From Acheta domesticus (taxonomy: Eukaryota; Arthropoda; Insecta; Orthoptera; Gryllidae), in assembly GCA_031308135.1 (NCBI GenBank), contig JAHLJT010002630.1, forward strand, positions 94,036,141-94,100,140: a stretch of 64,000 nt of DNA, in the 5' to 3' direction. Positions 33,840-44,868 of the stretch are shown here, one piece after another; the stretch's first letter is position 1, and every line of letters begins with the position of its first letter. The position numbers and the translations under genes are program-made. The notes below the pieces were generated by a model that saw only the letters and a list, made by a program, of their open reading frames with translations, had not been told where the DNA came from and ran no database searches.

Positions 33840-34260
33840 CGGACAAATTAAGAATTACAGATAGACTGACAGAGTCAGGGAAATATAAAGATAAACATGC
33901 ACCGAGACAAAACGAAAAAACGAAAGTCACAGTACAAGAGACATGAAGAGTGAGATTAGTATGCGCGGAGAAAGGAGACAAGGAGAGAGGTACATACACC
34001 CACAGACAAGGAGATAGAGATATAGGGTAAGAGTGGGACAGGGATAGTCAGAGACATGGTCAGAGAGAGAGAAATTAAGATTCAAAGAGATAGAAACCCA
34101 AGGAGAGGAAGAGTATGGAACAGAGAGATAAAGAGACATTGTGGAAGACCGAAACTTCATACAGAATGGCAGAGCAAGAGGGAGTGAGAGAAAGAGGTAT
34201 AGATATAAAGAGAGATTACGACGCCGAGACAGAGAGAAGAAACACGCTGAGAAAGAAAAG
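33840..34260. repeat. Purine-rich GA tract
   Basis: Degenerate AGAGA/GACAG repeats ('gagagagagaaattaag', 'gacaaggagagaggtac') give overlapping open frames on both strands. No domain is seen. Confidence 0.6.
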
Positions 34261-34680
34261 CGAAAACGTTTGTGCAATTTGGCAAGAATCCCTCCCCTCA
34301 GCCCTCTCCTTTTCGACCTTCATACCAACCGCTACGCTGCGCTGACCGCGGCCACACAGTGATCCACTTCGATCGCAAGCTGGACAAAACATATTTTTTC
34401 ATCTGATTTGCTTTGATTTATTTTCGTCAAAGGACATGAACAACTGTAGGTGACGTGTAGGGGAGAAGTATAATCTGCGCACGTTTTCTTGAGCTCCAGA
34501 ATCTCTTCCCCGCTCATTTACTATCGTTAACTAGAAGGGTATAAATGCGACATTTTGGCTCATGCAATCACCCAAAATGAACTGACGCATTAATTACGCC
34601 CATTCTATCAGTTCCATTTCAGTAGTATGAAAGGAGGAAGGAAATATAGATTATTTTGCCGGTACCTTGAGCGGCCGTTC

Positions 34681-35582
34681 CTTTTTGAGGAAACGGAATA
34701 AGATGAAGGGAACAAAAATATTTTTTGTTCAATAGTTGTATTACTGTTATTATTTTATAAAAAATATTAACATATTCATATTATATTTAAGTTCATTTGA
34801 TGTGTATGAAATAATACATTTTGCGAGCAATACGTCCCTTTTTCTATCTCCCCAAGAATTTGTTATTCCAACTTTCTTTCTGACACGGATTCCTTCCGAC
34901 AGCATCCCCGTAATCTGTGACAGTTTCTTTCAATTTTAGGTGGAGTCAAGAGGAATCGAACTTTGTCAGATCTTTATTCCTTATTCCAGTCACTTTGCTC
35001 AAACGTCTAATGAAGGGCTCTGACGAGAAAAGCAGATTCTGAATGAATATTTTGCGATCTCAAGTAGATAGCTAGTAGCATGATGACGCGAATTGGTCGG
35101 TTAAATCAAATTATGAATTACTAGCTAACCAAAGTATGGAAGTGTATTATCAAGGCTAATACTTCAGAACTGTGTATTATTGAAACTTTTAACAGTCTTA
35201 ATTACTACAAAAAAGGTAACACTAAACTATATAACAAGGAACAGTATAGACCCACAAAACACACTATTTTGAACGACAACAGAAACCCAAACAAATTCTC
35301 TCTTACTTTATTGTAAAAATGAAAGAGGCTTCACGTCGAACTGTAACTGGGCTGCACACTACATTCTGACATACCCCCCCCACACACACACACACATACA
35401 CGTCTTAATTGAGACTAATACTTTTCAAATACTTGTGTGAAGCAATTAAATATGTGTAGCCAAAACATAATAAAGTGATACGAATTGAACCAATTGTTTG
35501 ATCACACTTGATATATTATAAATCACCTTTTTGAGGAAACGGAATAAGATGAAGGGAATAAAAATATTTTTGTTCAATAGTT
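34681..35582. repeat. Pair of ~57-bp direct repeats 845 bp apart
   Basis: 'ctttttgaggaaacggaata' followed by 'agatgaaggga.caaaaata' and 'tttttgttcaatagtt' occurs at 34681-34737 and again, almost identically, at 35526-35582. The sequence between is AT-rich and without recognised coding potential. Confidence 0.7.
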
Positions 35583-35970
35583 CCGTGGTCACGGGGTAAA
35601 AGTTCTTAAGACAATTTTTGGCAAAATTGGGTTAAATACTGAAACTACAAGTTAAGTATCTATATTTTGCTTTAGTAAAACGACCGAATTCAAATTTGCC
35701 TTCTTAACGAGAAATAGTGTTTAGCGTAGGAACAAGCGGTGACTCCATAATCTAACCCTTGTTTTCTCCAAACTGAGATTTTTGACTAAGAACTTTTTCC
35801 CCGTGGCCACAGAGTTGTATACAATAAATGAAGACAATCTGTATTTAATAATATTTCGTAGGGTCTGGTTAAATTACCAATAACTGTTGTACGTATACGG
35901 TGTGTGTATTTGGCATTCTAGGGTCAGATCAAAGGAGCTTTTGCCAGCTAGCGGTGATCCCAGATCTGGG

Positions 35971-36752
35971 CAGTGGCGTAGCGTCAGGGGGACGCTGAGA
36001 TGCTGAGCATCCCCGTATATAAGAACCTTTAATACTGTATTGATAATCTTAGAAGTGGTCTGTTGAGCGAACCACGTTTTGTATTAATTTAAAATTGATT
36101 TCCTATGATTGAATTCGGCGGGCTGTTGAAGCTGGCCTCTGATTGGTTGGAAGCTAAAATACTTCAGCGTCTGCCGCCAGATTGCGACGTACAATGACGC
36201 ATGCGCAGATGGCGAGGTCCCCCTCTCCCCTCTTCACCCCTGGCCCAGAGAAACCCGACTGCTTTACGCTAGCGTCTGCTGCGGAAAAGAAGCTCGTTGT
36301 GCACGAGAGCGCAGCACACTTCAGGCGTTCAGTAAATTATCTTTCTCTCTCTCTCACTCGGGAGTCCCCGCTTGGTCATGGGTACAAACTGTAGAAATTG
36401 TGCCTGACTACTATTTCTTAATTAATATCCAAGAAATTGTATTATCTCTTAAATAGATTACATATTATTTAAGTCTGCAATGTATAAATTAACAAATGGT
36501 CTTATTGCCATTCGCGTATAAGAATTAAAGCTGAGCCATTGTATAATTTGCTTTCAAGACCTCGGCAGCCCTGACTGCTGTGAGGATTTTGTGGGAAGCG
36601 CCTACAACCGTCGTAAGCAATCGAGATCGTGGAAGTAGTCCCAGTGTATCTGCCTTGTGTTGCGTTCGCCTGTTAGACGAAGTAGTTGATAGTGACATTT
36701 TGTGTGTTATTGTTTGAGCATCCCCAAACGTGTGAGTCACGCTACGCCACTG
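35971..36752. mobile_element. Complete non-autonomous hAT element with 8-bp TSD
   Basis: It starts CAGTGGCGTAGCGTCA and ends with the inverse TGAGTCACGCTACGCCACTG, flanked on both sides by GATCTGGG (35963-35970 and 36753-36760). The CAGTGGCG terminus and the 8-bp duplication are typical of hAT transposons. The 782-bp interior has a GC-richer block with a CCAAT-type 'gattggttgg' and an NRF1-like 'cgcatgcgca' (36120-36200), perhaps remains of the element's own promoter. A minus-strand open stretch at 36525-36720 gives no recognisable transposase. Confidence 0.9.
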
Positions 36753-36760
36753 GATCTGGG

Positions 36761-37685
36761 CCCTCTTTTCTTTTATTATTCGCGCCTGGGAATAAAGGAG
36801 ACTTGGGAGGAGCATGCCTTCATCCCATCCTCGCACCTAGCTTATATACTTGGTCTGTCTGTGCTTTTTCGTTTGTCACACAGCTGCGCAACTGAGTCGT
36901 TTTGTAATTGAAAGCTACAGTTTCATTTTTTCCTCGACCTAAGCTAGCTTGCTGTTCATCAGCAAGCTAGACGCAGCGCCTACACCTATTTTATATTGAC
37001 TGTAATTAAACATTGTAAAAATCACGACCTTGAGTAATAGGGATATAGTACACGGGATTAGTGAGTAAGAACAATTAAACAAATTTTATCCAATTACCCA
37101 ATACCCAATTTACACAATTCGACTGCTTTTTTTATTTCTTACTTAATTTTTCTTTCTAAGCAAATATATTCATTTCTTTGTAAGTAATAAACAATTTACA
37201 TGTTTCTGGAGTGTTTCTATGCTTGCGTAATGCAAATGTTTACCTAGAAATCATTTTTCAAACCAATTTTTAAATGCTTATTTGGCTAAACCATTCAGAA
37301 TATCCACGTAGTTTATTAGACAAAAGATGCTGAGAATTGTCTTAAAGAGCTTATTTTCGAAGTCTCGACGTTTCCTCCGCGGCTATTCTAAAATAATAAA
37401 GATCCCTTGAGCCATTCACTTTCATTTAGGTAAGCAAAATCCTCATCGCAAAAGATTAAGAAGAAAGTTACCAAGATAATTTTTCGATCCCCCATAGACT
37501 AGAACTGATGAGTCTTTTCTCATGGTAAATCATATAAGCACGATATTGTATTATATCTAAAACTAGAATATTGTCTATAATGTATCAAATTATTCTTGTA
37601 TATATCTCGTATTAATGTATATATATATATATATATTAATATATATATAAATGTATATATATATGTATATATGTGTATATATGTG

Positions 37686-37736
<51 letters not shown>

Positions 37737-37783
37737 AATGCGGCTGCAGAAGGCCAAAGGCCAAGCTAGAATAATTTAAAAAA
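36761..37783. other. AT-rich DNA ending in an (AT)n microsatellite
   Basis: No gene is seen. 37618-37735 is nearly pure (AT)n with GT/TG interruptions. Confidence 0.7.
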
Positions 37784-38110
37784 ATGAAATTCTCCGGCGG
37801 GCGCGACTCCGGCAGGTGCAAGGTGTGCGGGGAGGGGGGGGCGCGTGGATATCTTATCGCGAGCGTCGCGACGTCAGGTCAACGCGATGCGAGCGCCGTT
37901 ATCGCGCCGCCGCGGCGCCTGCTCCGCCTTATCAGCGCCGGTGCCCGCCGCGCCGGGCTGCGCGGCGTGCCGATGAATTGATAAGTGCCTTAATTAAAGT
38001 CCGCTCTCCCCTCCCCTCCCCCCCCCACCCCGATCGCCCAAGCTATCTCCTCGCGGCTCGCTCTGCCCGGAGGTCGGGGAAGCTTGTGCAAGGGCGAGCC
38101 AACCTATAGC
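37784..38110 (+). promoter_or_regulatory. CpG-rich block with clustered GATA sites
   Basis: This is an abrupt GC/CpG-rich island in AT-rich DNA. TTATC (GATA-factor core) is found at 37854-37858, 37899-37903 and 37929-37933, and GATAA at 37980-37984: four cores in 131 bp. It opens with an ATG in A-rich context (37784) whose frame reads MKFSGGRDSGRCKVCGE before low-complexity sequence. That could be a tiny first coding exon or chance. It lies ~4.5 kb upstream of the first recognised Unc-89 exon in the same direction, so a distal promoter or enhancer is possible but unproven. Confidence 0.35.
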
Positions 38111-38149
38111 AATGATGCGATGTCGATAAGAAATCATCGATTTTGCTAA

Positions 38150-38680
38150 ACATCGGCAACTGATGTCACTGCAGTGCTTCTGACCGGGAGGTTCTGGTTT
38201 CGAGTCCCGACGGTAGTAGGATTTTCGATATTGGCCAGACAGCTAGGTCGAATCCAGTCGCTGTCTGGAGGAGAATTCTGGCGGCCGGCTGCTCTGATCG
38301 GTAGTTTTACGTGGTTTCTCCGATCAATACCAGGCGAATCTCGGAGCAGTGCCCTAACAAACGGGCCACGGACCGCACGCGATCTTTCCTTCCAATTCTT
38401 TGCCCTATCCAGAATACTTACAAACACAATCACATGCAGTAGACTAACACTCATGCCGGGAGACCGGTTGGGAGCTTATAGCTTGTCCTGGCTGGGGCGA
38501 TGCCCCGCTGCTGGGAGATACCTGGTTGGGAAAATATCCATAAGCCGCCGTAGGTCGGCACCCGATATCGCCAGCGAAGGGGAGTTCATCCCCTCTCCTG
38601 CGATGATAAAGCCACTACACTTACGGGCCTAATGACCTTAATAATTGACGCGGTCGGCATTAACTAATCAGGCAATTAAG
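38150..38680 (+). repeat. Near full-length tRNA-derived SINE (best reference copy)
   Basis: From the head: 'aactgatgtcactgcagtgc', B-box region 'tggtttcgagtcccgac', 'cagctaggtcgaatccagtc', 'ctggaggagaattctgg', 'gcggccggctgctctgatc', 'accaggcgaatctcgg', 'acaaacgggccacggacc', 'tgccgggagaccggttggg', 'ggctggggcgatgccccgc'. It ends with 'ttacgggcctaatgacctta'. At about 530 bp it is the clearest example of the family in the window. Confidence 0.85.
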
Positions 38681-39174
38681 TGAAACATCGATGTTGAGAA
38701 TGAAAACGTCGATGATACTAAATACATCGAACAAAACCATCGATGGTTTTTGAACATCGATGTTTATTTCAAGTTCCACTTTTTATTCCAAGTTAACAAT
38801 TAAAAATTTCGTTTGAAAACTCCTAAGGCCTCAAACATTATATGAGGCAAACTTTCATATTAGTTTATAGTATATAAAAATATTTTTTATTAAAGTGTTC
38901 ATCCCAAAGATTACAGTTTGTTTTCAAAACCATTGATACGAGAATGTCTCAGTATTTCAATATTGTAAGATTTCATAATTTCCTTGTGTTTAAAGCCTCT
39001 TAATCTGACCTTGGGAAACGGTGTAACATTGCACAAGACAATTTTGTGCATCAGATGATCACATATGGCTTACCTTAATGCAGGAAGTGTGATAATTGCA
39101 CATACTATATCGGTGCGTAAATAATAAATAAGGGATCTTAATGATACAAGAAGAACTGTGTAGCATTGATGCGT

Positions 39175-39223
<49 letters not shown>

Positions 39224-41280
39224 CGCACGTGTGCGGGTGTGGCCGTGCGTGCGTCACCCTGATTATCTTCCTGGTTTATTGCCAGACGCGAATACTGAAA
39301 ATATTGTTTGGTACTACGTACTGTTGATGTTGTTAACTGTTTTTTGAATGAAGTCTGCAAAAATGCGGTATTTTAGAACGAATGGACTACGCTGTCAGTT
39401 TTATTGCCAACAATTGATTAATCTTTACGATCTTTGACAACGCAATAAAAAATAATAGGGAAGCTTGTCTATCACAGACTTCTTTTTATGGTTGTAATGC
39501 GAAATGATTGAATCAAAGAGCTTATGATTAAGCTTGATTGTCAGAGTTTGGAATTAACAATGGCATTCAATCTATGCAAGGCAGCAATTATTTATGTTGG
39601 CCAGATTTGTATAATCTGATTTCGTGTATAAAATTCCTGAAAGATCAAAACTTGAAAAAGTTCACAATATTGTTTCCACATAGTCCTATAGCTATATTAT
39701 TAATTATATAGTCTATGTTATTTTGTTTATTAAATTGCTAATGAAATCAATTTTTCAAAATTATATCTAATAATGTCAGATACTACGAAATATTTTAAAA
39801 AATAAGAGGATTGTTGGAGTAATTAAAATCAAATCGTGAGAAATTTCCAAAAATATGTAAACATTTTTTTCTTTTTATCTCAAATTTATAAAAGTCCCTT
39901 ATATATAATGTAGGTCAGATTTTAATTCAAACCCCTGAAATTTCTAAAATTGCAAAAATTACTTTTCTTTTAATTTCTCGTATATGGATAATGTCATAGG
40001 TCTTGGGTATAGAAGAAAGTGATTTATTTCGTTATTCAATTTATTCTACAATATTGTATCTCTAATTATTTTAGATATACATTTGCCGATATATTATCAG
40101 TTTTCAAGTAATCTGGTTCTCAAGTAATTTCAAGTAATCAATTGGTTTTCTCTACTGATGTTGTGTACATGCGTACTTCGCATTGTATTGGTTTTCGGTT
40201 TCTGGCATTTATGTATATTCCTATGAAATATGGTATTTCACAATTTTCTGAGATATTTTAAATTTGTTTATATTAATTAGTGTAATAAAGAATATTCTCT
40301 CTTTAAGCGTTTTTATATTAGAAAAAATACCAATGCTCGGAGTTTGCATAGTGATGCACAATGTGAATCACCCAATTCCAGTAATACTGGGAACAGAAAT
40401 TGAATGCAGTACAATATGAAAATATAATTTTTTTTCATATACATAAGTATATTCTTTAGTGCTCGAAACAAATAAAGAAGCAGAAATTTTTAAATTTTGA
40501 ACACTTTAATCTGGTTGTGCAACTAGGGGTCTTTGCAATGTACTCGTACGAGTAAAATATCATTACGTGCTGAAATGATATAGATGACATTTCTAGAATA
40601 CCGCTGTCCTCACTGCTCTCCTCAGTAGTTTTCTCTCCTCATTTCCAATCTCCCACGAACACTGAAGAGGCTGAGTGCAGCGGACAAGCTGCGGGACAGA
40701 CTTCATCCTCTTTGCTCTCATGGAGGGATAACTGGAATAAAGAAAGGAAAAGAATTGGACCTGTTAAATTTATTTTCAACAAAAATGAAACAGCCTGTTT
40801 GCGCAATTCATCATTCGATTTTATAATAGTCCATTAGTTTCATTTATTCTCTAAATGTATTGTTAATAAAAGGAAAATATAATATTATTTTAATACATTA
40901 ATATATTCCAAACAATTACAATCATACTTGATTTGATTAATAAATAATAAAATACTCGGTGTAGTGATGCAAGAGAATATTTTCCCTAAATGTAAGCTTT
41001 CATTTCTTTTCCTTTTTTGCCAAGGACAAGTTATGTCTCACCCCAGGCCACATTAACCCAAAGGCCTTCTCACATCCAAGGGGGTCGGATATCACCGAGC
41101 CTGATTTTCCTCGTACACTTCACCTCTGCTTTATTGGGAGAATAGCGCAAATCCTACCGTCCTTCCTGTACGAGTTACAACCTGATCAAATTTCTCGCGG
41201 AAGGAAGCGTTTTCTGACATTTTGCAGGGTCTTACAGTAGAATGGGAAGAGTGATTCGCGTGTTCGAATGTAATAATACT
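38681..41280. other. AT-rich DNA with a (GT)n tract
   Basis: (GT)n lies at 39178-39222. 38690-38770 has several ATCGATG-type steps. The remainder shows no gene-like structure. Confidence 0.6.
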
Positions 41281-41284
41281 TTGG

Positions 41285-41600
41285 GTGTTTCACAATCATC
41301 CCGAAACGTAGGCGCATAACCCCTTGGATTTGGAAATGAGCGTGAGCGGTGGTGACCTGATGATGTAATGCTCATCATCAACCCAAAAGTTAGATGCATG
41401 ACCCTTTACATTTGGCGACGAGCGTGCACATGGTGGGTATTCTCTGAGGGATTCACAACCAACCCGAAATTTAGGCACGTAGCCCCATGAATTTGGTGAT
41501 GGTGGTGGCCCGGTGGGTTAATGCTCTGAGGGCTTCACAACCAGCCCGAAAGTTAGGTATTCAGCCCCTTATATTTGAAGATGATCATGTGTGGTACCAG
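41285..41600. repeat. Tandem repeat, ~81-bp unit, about four copies
   Basis: 'cacaaccaacccgaaa.ttagg' followed ~20 bases on by 'agcccc.t.aatttgg' recurs at about 41291, 41372, 41453 and 41533. Directly after it, 41592-41625 reads 'cagaggcggatccaggggg', which resembles one end of a hAT element; no partner end was found. Confidence 0.75.
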
Positions 41601-42591
41601 AGGCGGATCCAGGGGGAGGGGGGTCCGTGAGGTCATGGATTCCCTCAAAAGGCCGTTTTCGTGTATTACCTTATTTTACTTGGCAAAATTCATTTAAATA
41701 TGTGTTTATGTTAGAATTATGCATTTATTTAAAAAATAGTATTGTAAAGGATCATATATACACTACAAAAATAATACATAATATAATAACAAATGTTTAT
41801 TTTTAATAAAATTTATTATGAAATTATTATTTGAATGAATAGTACATGGTTCAGTATTTACTACTTTTTCACATGTAATTATTCTAACTTACAGTTAACC
41901 TACCCTAAAACTAATTCTAATCTAACTACATAGTTGGCTAAGGATACTCATCGAGCACCTATGCTTAGCTTACATCTGAAAATATATTGAGGAAGGTGTG
42001 TAGTGGATGTCTATTGCGGATTCGGGTCGGAAATTCATTGAGAAAACATTATTGAGGATATTACTCGTTCACTTTACATTTGCAGACGGCAGAATTAGGA
42101 ACTAATGTTGTTTTGAAAGTGAAGGCCCGAACACACAATCGAAAATACACGAATGGTCCCGATGTCAATCAGCATCTGACCAATCAGCTGTCTCCGAAGG
42201 CAGCACAAGCGCTACGGACACAGCTGACGAATTATGCCTTTCTGACAGTGAGCTGGAGTTGCGCCTTTAAATGATTAAGTTAATATACAATAAAATAGAT
42301 CACAGCATACGCTATTCACAACATTCACGTACTATTTCTTCTTTGCACTTATCTACTGCTTAATGGTTACGTTCTTGCCCCACCGGGGTTTGGTGAACTT
42401 CTCACCGCCATCTATATCATATTAAACGGTCAGTATCTACCGCAGACGCGCGTTTCTCATTCAGTCGGCGGTGACCTCATGTAAACAGATGGCAGCGCTC
42501 CGTCTGCAAATGTAAAGCGAAGGAGTAATATTTGAGTAGCAATTGTTGGAGAGAATGTGAGTGGCATGTGGCGGGGGCGTGTGCGGCGCAG
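41601..42591. other. Upstream flank or intron of Unc-89
   Basis: AT-rich to 42060, then mixed composition. Short motifs at 42110-42250 are open but unrecognised. The first part of the SH3 domain must be encoded further upstream and was not found. Confidence 0.5.
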
Positions 42592-42744
42592 GTGGCTGGT
42601 GCGGTCGCTGGACGGGCGCGAGGGCCGCGTGCCGGCGCGCCTGCTGGAGCCGGCCTACGACGGCGCGGAGGAGGAGGACGCGGAGACCGACGCCTCCGCC
42701 GCCGCCGCCGCCCTCGGCACCGACGCCGCGCAGCAGCGACGCGA
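42592..42744 (+). CDS. Unc-89: Unc-89/obscurin-like, exon with end of SH3 domain and linker
   Basis: Unc-89 (obscurin) is the giant muscle M-band protein with an N-terminal SH3-DH-PH module that signals to Rho GTPases. The exon reads WLVRSLDGREGRVPARLLEP, the last strands of an SH3 domain (W..R...GREG.VP...LEP), then an acidic/Ala-rich linker ending QQRRE. It opens with one base completing a codon after '...tgcggcgcag' and closes after CGCGA at donor GTGAGT, in phase 2 matching the next exon. The acceptor has almost no pyrimidine tract, so use of an alternative upstream acceptor cannot be excluded. The frame is open back to 42536. Confidence 0.82.
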
Positions 42745-43623
42745 GTGAGTACCTCCGCGCCTCTGCAGCAGCACCACAACAACACTCGGCGTTAACACAA
42801 ATCAAACAACAACAACAACAACAAAATAAATTAATAAAAAATGCAATTCATAAATAAAAATAATAAAAAAATCAATAAAAATAATAAACCAATAAAAATC
42901 ATAATAAATTAATAAAAATAATAAACTAATAAAAGTAATAATAAATTAATAAAAATAATAAACTAATAAAAATAATAATAAATTAATAAAAATATAATAA
43001 TTTAATAAAAATAATAATGAATTAATAGAAATATTGAAAGTAATAGAAATGTTAATAATTGTAAAAATAAAGTTAACAATAATTATGATTTACAGAATAT
43101 GCTAACGTGTTATATTGTTATATTAATTCGGTGTTCATATGTGATTAAATATCGATATTTTTTAAACCCAAGGGAAAAAACACGCACTACACTTCCGCAC
43201 TACACTCACGAACAATCAATCAAGTTGTATTCTTGACCGCGTGCGTGCCGCGCGCGATCTTTCCTTTCTCTTCCTTGTCCTATCCTCGCCCCTTACACAT
43301 ACAAACACACACATATACTAACATGCACTACACTACCACACATGCCGGGAGACCGGTCGGAAGCTTACAACTTGTCCCGGCTGGGGTGGTGCCCCGCTGG
43401 TGGGAGATACCTGGTTGACGGGAAACCCCGCTAGTCAACGGTAGGTCGACGCCGGATCTCGCCATCCAGCGGGGAAAAGATCACGGCCACCTCCCGAGGA
43501 AAGAAAAACACGCCCTACACTTACGCACTACACTCACGAACAATCAGTCAAGTTGTATATTCTTGAGCGCGTGCGTGCCGCGCGCGATCTTTCCTTCCTC
43601 TTACACACACACACACTGCGCAG
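42745..43623 (+). other. Unc-89 intron with AATAAA-rich array and SINE copies
   Basis: 42820-43060 is built of AATAAAAATAATAAA-type steps. The SINE-derived segment 43185-43605 then fills the intron almost to the next acceptor. Confidence 0.8.
43185..43605 (+). repeat. SINE-derived segment with a ~75-bp direct duplication at its ends
   Basis: The block 'cactacactcacgaacaatc', 'aagttgtat', 'gtgcgtgccgcgcgcgatc', 'tttccttcctctt' occurs at 43200-43276 and again at 43529-43604. Between them is the rest of a SINE body ('tgccgggagaccggtcgg', 'gccccgctggtgggag', 'gccacctcccgagg'). The second copy ends ~20 bases before the splice acceptor of the DH exon. Confidence 0.8.
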
Positions 43624-43794
43624 GGCGGTGGTGCGCGAGCTGGTGGAGACCGAGGAGGAGTTCGCCCGCGACCTGCGGCGCGTCGTGGAGCAGTACCTGC
43701 GGCCGCTGGACAACGCCGCCACGCCCCGCGCCGTGCGCGACGCCAAGGACGTCGTCTTCTCCAACCTCAAGCAGATCGCCGACTTCCACAGCAC
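43624..43794 (+). CDS. Unc-89: Unc-89/obscurin-like, first DH (RhoGEF) domain exon
   Basis: The translation AVVRELVETEEEFARDLRRV, VEQYLRPLDNAATP and KDVVFSNLKQIADFHST is the start of a Dbl-homology domain: the conserved helix with E(L)..TE..F..DL (CR1), then the F.N...I..FH segment. This guanine-nucleotide exchange module activates Rho-family GTPases. The closest pattern I know is the DH domain of UNC-89, with the same spacing to SH3. The exon is entered with G completing GAG and exits in phase 2 at donor GTGAGC. Coding GC is very high against AT-rich introns. Confidence 0.9.
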
Positions 43795-44798
43795 GTGAGC
43801 ACCCGCGCCCCGTTGCCTCCGGCTCCTGCCGGACATTGCGTCGGAAATGACGGTGTTAAAAAGATGAATGGGTGAACGAGTGAAAGCAACAGATAGATGA
43901 ATGAGTGAGTGAATGAATGAGTAAATGTCAGAGTGTGCAAATGGTATTGAGCGAATGACTCAAACAGATTGGCTGTGAGAAAATGAGGGACTGACCGAAG
44001 GAATGACTGCCAAAACGAGCAACAGGGCAAATGAACGACTGCATAAATGAATGTGTGGCTTAGTGAACGTGTGACTCAACGACCGCTTGACTAAAAGAAG
44101 TTCATATTCGTACTAAACGAAGTGCATACTGAACGACCGACTGACCAAAAGAAACTACTTACTTGACGAACGATTGAGCGAACGGCTGACTAAACGAACG
44201 ACTGACTAAACGAACGACTGACTAAACGAACGACTGACTAAACGAACGACTGACTAAACGAACGACTGACTAAACGAACGACTGACTAAACGAACGACTG
44301 ACTAAACGAACGATTGACTAAACGAACGATTGACTAAACGAACGATTGACTAAACGACTGATATATGAATGAATATGTAATAAATTGTTCCAAAGTTGCT
44401 TTGCAGTGCACATGATAAAATGATGAGAAATGAAGATAATGTGATAAACGAATATTTTAATGATTTCGTTGATTGTATAATACAGACACATACTCATTGA
44501 TGGACTTTTAGAAATATTACTAAGACGCTCTACACAAAACTTCTATTTATAATTGTGATTATTATAAAATATTATTAAATAACGACCATAACTCAAAATT
44601 CACATTTTTCTAGTTTACTCCAGGATGAGAACCCATCCGTAATATTATGTCCACTTCGAATAATTTAAGTTCAGAAATTCTGAGTATGGAGAAAGTTTTT
44701 AAGAGCTTGGAAAATGTGCTAAACACCATTGTAGTGCACTATGATTCATGAGGTACAGGCTGCCTTCCTCTCTAATGCCAATTTCTTTGTTGTTGCAG
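43795..44798 (+). other. Unc-89 intron with a 16-bp tandem repeat
   Basis: 43860-44170 is a degenerate GAATGAGT/GAACGACT mixture that grades into the clean 16-bp array at 44180-44356. The rest is AT-rich. The acceptor 'tttctttgttgttgcag' ends it. Confidence 0.8.
44180..44356. repeat. Tandem repeat, 16-bp unit (actgactaaacgaacg), ~11 copies
   Basis: The repeats are essentially perfect in the middle; the last three copies carry 'gattgact' instead of 'gactgact'. Confidence 0.9.
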
Positions 44799-44868
44799 AG
44801 TGCTCATCGAAGGAGTCAAATACTACGCAAGCGAGCCGCACCTATTGGGCAAAACCTTCCTTCGCCTG
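44799..44868 (+). CDS. Unc-89: Unc-89/obscurin-like, second DH domain exon
   Basis: This 70-bp exon has its first base completing ACA (Thr), then VLIEGVKYYASEPHLLGKTF and LRL. It ends at CTG with donor GTTAGA, in phase 0. V.L.G..YY..(D/E)P...G.TF.RL is characteristic of the UNC-89 DH domain and distinguishes it from Trio/kalirin. Both splice sites and phases agree with the neighbours. Confidence 0.9.

Larger units (their letters stand above)
28561..35960. other. Large AT-rich stretch without supported genes
   Basis: It contains a hAT-like MITE (29050-29461), a hairpin (30244-30286), a split SINE (31540-32350), a purine-rich tract (33840-34260) and a long direct repeat (34681-34737 with 35526-35582). 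Between these I see only AT-rich DNA with short chance ORFs. A CA tract lies near 35384-35400. Confidence 0.6.

Noticed and set aside
38174..38632. 152-codon plus-strand open frame
   Set aside because: Lies wholly inside a SINE; its content recurs in other copies with stops.
43233..43418. Open frame upstream of the Unc-89 DH exon
   Set aside because: SINE sequence; the true exon starts at 43624.
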